Assembly: GCA_905116865.2 (NCBI GenBank)
Contig: CAJHNH020004902.1
Coordinates: 152,501 to 216,500 of the forward strand
Source: Candidula unifasciata
Taxonomy: Eukaryota; Mollusca; Gastropoda; Stylommatophora; Geomitridae
DNA: 64,000 nt
Direction: 5' to 3'
The notes under the pieces are model-generated. The model ran no database searches. It had not been told where the DNA came from and saw only the letters and a program-made list of their open reading frames with translations. The position numbers and the translations under genes were made by a program. Shown here piece after piece: positions 61,901-64,000 of this stretch (positions are counted from its first letter, which is position 1; every line of letters starts with the position of its first letter).

Positions 61901-62939
61901 CCCGTATGACGCCAGTAATTAGTGGTGACTGAAACCAGTGTTTCTCAACTTTTTATGCTTATGGACTGGCACAACAGGGGTGATTGTTTTGCAAACCACC
62001 TGATGGTTAACCATAAACAAAAGGAGATGTAGATTTTTGTTTTGTTATTGTTAAATCCAGTGTCACGATTTTATAATTTGCAAGTAAAGAGATATTTGCT
62101 CTGCTTAGTGGTTAAAAAAATCTTACCTATATTTTGCATACAAGGTCTCACTTGCTGTGTGGCAGTGTAGTGCCAGAATTATGTAACTGCTACATAAATA
62201 GGTATACTTGGTGCCCCATCCAGTCAGCTCTTTAGTTAGTTAGTCAACAGACTTTCCTCATTGCACATAGAACCAGTCAGTCCATAAGTGCCTTGGTCCC
62301 CACCTAATGTAAATCTTGCAGCGTTTAGCACCTAACGTAACCAGTTCTCTTTTGGTTTCTTATTCTTCTTTGGCTTCCTGCATAGTGCTCTTTTTTTGGC
62401 CACACCCCTTTTAACTTGCTGTTTCTGTAGCCTTGGCATAGTTGCCGATTTACGGTCATCACTTGCTTCTTGCAAACGTCTCATTGCTTGTACAGCATTT
62501 AGTCAACCAGCCTGGTCCATTAGCTTCTCCTTCTTTCATAGTAGACTTACCTGCAAGCCTATCAGATTGCTTATTTCCTTGCACGGCTGCATGGCCTGGT
62601 ATGAAAATGAAACTGATATTTATCAGCCCTGACCGCCTCAGAGACACCAACCACTGTCTTCAGACCCAGCCCATCTCTGTCTTCCTAAACAAACTCATTG
62701 AATCTAAAAGTATTTAGTTGAAAGTGAATTTCATTGTTACTTCTCACTCTCCATTGGTTTTATTTTACATGACATGAATGGGTTTGTTTCTTCCGCAGGG
62801 AGAGTATGTTCTTCCCAGTTTTGAAGTGGATGTTCTGGCTTCCGTTTTCCTGTCAGGTGACTACCGAGCACAGGTCACCTTTAAAGACAGCACCAAGGGC
62901 CAGATTGCTTGCTATAATGTCACATTTACAGTTGGTTAA
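55751..62939 (+). CDS. GM2A-like: GM2-activator-like (ML domain) secreted lipid-binding protein
   Basis: Exons 55751-55984, 58280-58465, 61324-61494 and 62799-62939 (with stop) join in phase 0 at every junction and give 243 residues. GM2 activator lifts gangliosides from membranes for lysosomal hexosaminidase; relatives act as secreted lipid transfer proteins. Residues 1-24 form a signal peptide (MLIVVLLVVAARSG core). A roughly 60-residue helical lead follows, longer than in vertebrates. The ML domain runs from about 89 (VGFSWKSCG) to the end. Eight cysteines (96, 159, 166, 172, 180, 191, 193, 235) match the family, with probable pairs 96-235, 159-166, 172-193 and 180-191. WVKIPCIGQLGSCTYEDVC and GIPCTCPIAKGEY are the best blocks. 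N-glycosylation sequons are NLT at 107 and NVT at 237. Fixed family, substrate unknown. Confidence 0.92.
56498..56735. repeat. Inner ~240-bp palindrome within the Merlin element
   Basis: The arm at about 56500-56605 (ccggcgactaaagtgacacc, gagtatcccccgcgcg, gggctaaact, actcacgag) is repeated inverted at about 56645-56735 (cgtgagtcctag, tagtttagcccct, gcgcggggatact, ggtggcactatagtcgcca). The spacer is about 40 bases. The transcript or single strand could form a long hairpin. Confidence 0.85.
56733..57040 (+). pseudogene. Merlin (ISXO2-like) transposase fragment
   Basis: One frame reads SYFFRRKYRRGHIRHDHWVV, GLVERHSGRCWFEVVPRRD and ART. After a frameshift near 56880 it continues ITDHVLPGMRIVTDARRG, a TAG, then SNIGKLKHGIYDHAIF. 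SxFxKRKYxRGRxxxxHWVxGxxER..G is the core of ISXO2-type DDE domains, and PGxRIxTDxxxGY carries the second catalytic Asp. At least one frameshift and one stop make it inactive. Confidence 0.85.
57250..57660 (+). pseudogene. LINE reverse transcriptase fragment
   Basis: From about 57405 the plus strand contains LIAENANDDLQELLDI, then (frameshifted) GLYLNIKKTEVMFISKKNT and HLKGDPKNQ. This is the stretch just after the YADD motif in LINE RTs (LIAxxxxDLQxLLD...GLxLNxKKTEVM). The first 150 bases are unrecognised. Confidence 0.65.
57650..57784 (+). mobile_element. Truncated Merlin-related left end
   Basis: ttgtcttccgtataacggtc, then aaattatcgaggcagaaaat and accctaacagggcccagtca match the left end of the 56234 element. 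Immediately after comes a block like the inner one (acttccggggactataactg, gagagtattcccccgcc). It stops where a minisatellite begins. No right end was found. Confidence 0.7.
57785..58112. repeat. 24-bp minisatellite
   Basis: About 14 copies of ccaccagtctgtcgtatgat plus ttgt, with 18- to 24-bp variants. It starts at the break of the Merlin-like fragment. Confidence 0.93.
58280..58465 (+). CDS. GM2A-like: GM2A-like exon 2: start of the ML domain
   Basis: The acceptor tctccatttgacag precedes TVQATPKVKDVGFSWKSCG, then VEIRNLTISPSPLFFPGPLT and FDILFHDSIPEDARVS, ending at gtgagt. The FSWxxC and IRxLTxxPxPxxxPG blocks are characteristic of GM2A. Confidence 0.93.
58520..58770 (-). pseudogene. LINE family R tail, reverse
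   Basis: Words ctgtctcccaccttcaacag, gttccagttctgatcataca and ctgaccattctcttcagatc match, in reverse, the tail at 60260-60430. It is head-to-head with the larger copy that starts at 58870. Confidence 0.65.
58870..60450 (+). pseudogene. LINE family R, fullest copy (RT end, RNase H, tail)
   Basis: In order: RT motifs (PGLSQGLAFSPMLFSVFMSK, then GRILTFVDDIFTY with FVDD in place of YADD); a thumb block (NWCTEVSAVINPKKA); a post-RT block (KLEKLERIQNEAVRLILGCT); a partial RNase H (IIYEDSSVWRGKRNA, SMRVEVEAVTAACW); its end (WNEQADRLAGSAPLADELIH); and a tail (RHTTHRGKARRRYKQTTTGN, TLRWLLRMGTEHICECPRCC). Many stops. The element order resembles jockey/I-group LINEs with RNase H. It lies in intron 2 of the GM2A-like gene, in the same orientation. 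Confidence 0.82.
60451..60710 (+). mobile_element. LINE family R 3' UTR
   Basis: The non-coding segment directly after the tail (tgtgggttccggggcctccc, gtgcatctgccggagaggca, ggaaccaacagtctgtattc). Pieces are found at 10750-11090 (-), 15010-15215 (-) and 63130-63240 (+). Confidence 0.6.
60715..60960 (-). pseudogene. LINE family R RNase H end, reverse
   Basis: In reverse it reads a NEARxxDRLAGTAPLGGKLMHD-like block (tgcagtaccagccaatctat; catcagtttaccgccaagtg) of the RNase H end. About 180 bases are recognisable. Confidence 0.55.
60961..61323. other. Intron 2 remainder, nothing recognised
   Basis: Pyrimidine-rich and short repeats of tgtgacat. Only the exon 3 acceptor is visible. Confidence 0.4.
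61324..61494 (+). CDS. GM2A-like: GM2A-like exon 3: cysteine-rich core
   Basis: The acceptor tttatgttttacag is followed by SDMLLEYSGRTGTWVKIPCI, then GSCTYEDVCSM and KKRGIPCTCPIAK, ending at gttggt. Six of the eight cysteines are here. The donor gttggt is weak but phase and protein agree. Confidence 0.93.
61680..61935 (-). pseudogene. LINE C-terminal end, reverse
   Basis: The minus strand at 61830-61930 reads SPLITGVIRANRPEWMGHII and RMTNSRGE, matching the start of the fragment at 20235-20465 (-). Confidence 0.55.
61936..62060 (+). mobile_element. Possible hAT (Charlie-type) element end
   Basis: The sequence cagtgtttctcaactttttatg...atggactggcac resembles the left terminus (cagtgtttctcaacc) of hAT-Charlie-like non-autonomous elements. 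The right end was not found. Confidence 0.4.
62430..62655 (-). pseudogene. LINE RNase H fragment, reverse
   Basis: The minus strand reads VSLRRSGLINISFIFIPGHA, AVQGNKQSDRLAGKSTMKEG and EANGPGWL. GHAxVxGNxxxDRLAG is the end of a LINE RNase H domain. It lies in intron 3 of the GM2A-like gene. Confidence 0.7.
62799..62939 (+). CDS. GM2A-like: GM2A-like exon 4: C-terminus and stop
   Basis: The acceptor tttcttccgcag precedes GEYVLPSFEVDVLASVFLSG and DYRAQVTFKDSTKGQIACYN, then VTFTVG and TAA. GxYxLPxxxxxVxxxxxxSGxYR is the typical end of the domain. Confidence 0.93.
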   Translation, partial: GEYVLPSFEVDVLASVFLSGDYRAQVTFKDSTKGQIACYNVTFTVG

Positions 62940-63928
62940 GGAAGGAGGTAACATTACAAAATTTAACGACAGTCATAAAATTAGATGTCATCAGTTAAAG
63001 AATGACAGATTAAAATTCTCATGTTGTTCAATGGACTATTTGAATTTAAAAATGGGCTCACACCTCTTCCTCCACCCCATTTTTTTAACTTAGCTTAGTG
63101 AGAGCTGTTTCATTCTAAGTCAGTCTGCATTAACCTAATAAGCAAGGAACCAGCAGTCTGCATGCAAAAAAGCATATCTGTAAAATGATATGCAGAACTA
63201 AGTTATGAACAGGGCCAAAGTCCAAAATTGGACAAAAACCAGAGTTTGCAACTGATGAGTGCCAAAAAGACGATTAAGAGAATAGTTACTGAATTTACGT
63301 GTGTATAAGTCTCAAGATTTTGGCGAAAAGTTGTCAGTGAAAAACAGGGTGCAACTTATATTCAAGATATTAAGCCCACATGTCATTTGTACAAAATGTA
63401 TTATTGAATGAGACTTTCATCTGCATTTCCACTTGTTTCCATGCCGTGATTGTGTGTCTTATGTAACTTCAGAACATATCTTTGAAATCAAACTCTTTTC
63501 TTGGTAGGTGCTGGGAAATCGCTGGGCCATTGTTGCCCGCCACCGAATCACAAGGTGATTGTGTGCTCTAGCCAAAACTGATTTTAAATGCACTTGCAAG
63601 TAGCACACAACTTGTAGCTTACATTCACAACTGTAACTTGTTCTTATCTGGCGCATCTTTTTCTGCTTACCAAAATAAATCTAAATAATTAATTGTTCCT
63701 AAAATTATTGCCTCAGAAACTAGGTTTGGTCTGTATGCACGTGCGTTCTGCACACGTGTGCAGCCTATACTTGTGTAAATATTTTGTGTGGTTTTGCTAG
63801 GAATTTACATTCAATAGTTGCCAGATGGGGCAACTAATAGTAATTAATATTAAACTATGATTACAAAAATTTCTGGAGGTCAGCAGGAATTAAAACTAAT
63901 ACTAAAGTTGAAATGTTTAATTCTGATG
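62940..63928. other. 3' flank of the GM2A-like gene
   Basis: Contains a LINE family R 3' UTR-like piece at 63130-63240 (gcaaggaaccagcagtctgc, cagggccaaagtccaaaatt). Otherwise nothing recognised. Confidence 0.4.
63674..63679 (+). promoter_or_regulatory. Possible polyadenylation signal of the GM2A-like gene
   Basis: A canonical aataaa lies about 735 bases after the stop codon. The interval holds a LINE 3' UTR-like piece (63130-63240), so this is only one candidate. Confidence 0.35.
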
Positions 63929-64000
63929 TGAAATCAGTGCTGCTGTCTGATAGAATCAGTGCTGCTGTCTGATAGAATCAGTGCTGCTGTCTGATAGAAT
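63929..64000. repeat. 22-bp tandem repeat running off the window
   Basis: Three identical copies of aatcagtgctgctgtctgatag reach the last base, so the array continues outside the window. Confidence 0.9.

Overview
This is an animal nuclear window, most likely from a mollusc and plausibly a gastropod. The evidence is short exons with GT-AG introns, very dense micro- and minisatellites, tRNA-derived SINEs, several LINE families, and hAT and Merlin DNA transposons. Nothing bacterial, viral or organellar is visible. Genes fill only a few percent of the 64 kb.

Layout. (1) 1-838 holds the 3' end of a degraded LINE split by a SINE-like insertion with a 14-bp target-site duplication. (2) 2869-26969 (+) is a multi-exon gene for a protein with two cyclic-nucleotide-binding domains, resembling CNBD2. 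I could place eleven coding exons by splice signals, reading phase and protein similarity. Every junction phase agrees except one gap, where an exon for the middle of the first domain is not visible. Its introns are full of tandem arrays (units of 66, 31, 55, 21, 34, 27 and 39 bp), LINE and SINE fragments and (TA)n tracts. (3) 31742-32283 (-) is a convergent exon of an unrecognised acidic, serine-rich protein. (4) 32.9-55.5 kb is gene-poor. It holds a LINE with a nearly intact endonuclease-RT ORF (39352-42320, -), a roughly 1-kb tetranucleotide array, a 1.4-kb array of a 29/30-bp unit, a hAT fragment that resembles the SPIN/URR1 group, and a complete hAT copy at 54265-55568. (5) 55751-62939 (+) is a four-exon gene for a secreted GM2-activator-like (ML-domain) lipid-binding protein of 243 residues. 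Its first intron holds a complete but decayed Merlin element (56234-57241) and its second holds an RNase-H-bearing LINE.

The two recognisable genes have no evident joint role: one is a probable ciliary or sperm cyclic-nucleotide-binding protein, the other a lysosomal or secreted lipid transfer protein. The most unusual structures are a minisatellite that has copied the 5' splice site of a coding exon about ten times, two unrelated minisatellites that arose at the same place in two copies of one LINE family, and the SPIN-like fragment, which is a candidate for horizontal transfer.

All exon calls were made by eye. RNA data would be needed to fix the ends, the 5' UTRs and the missing exon.
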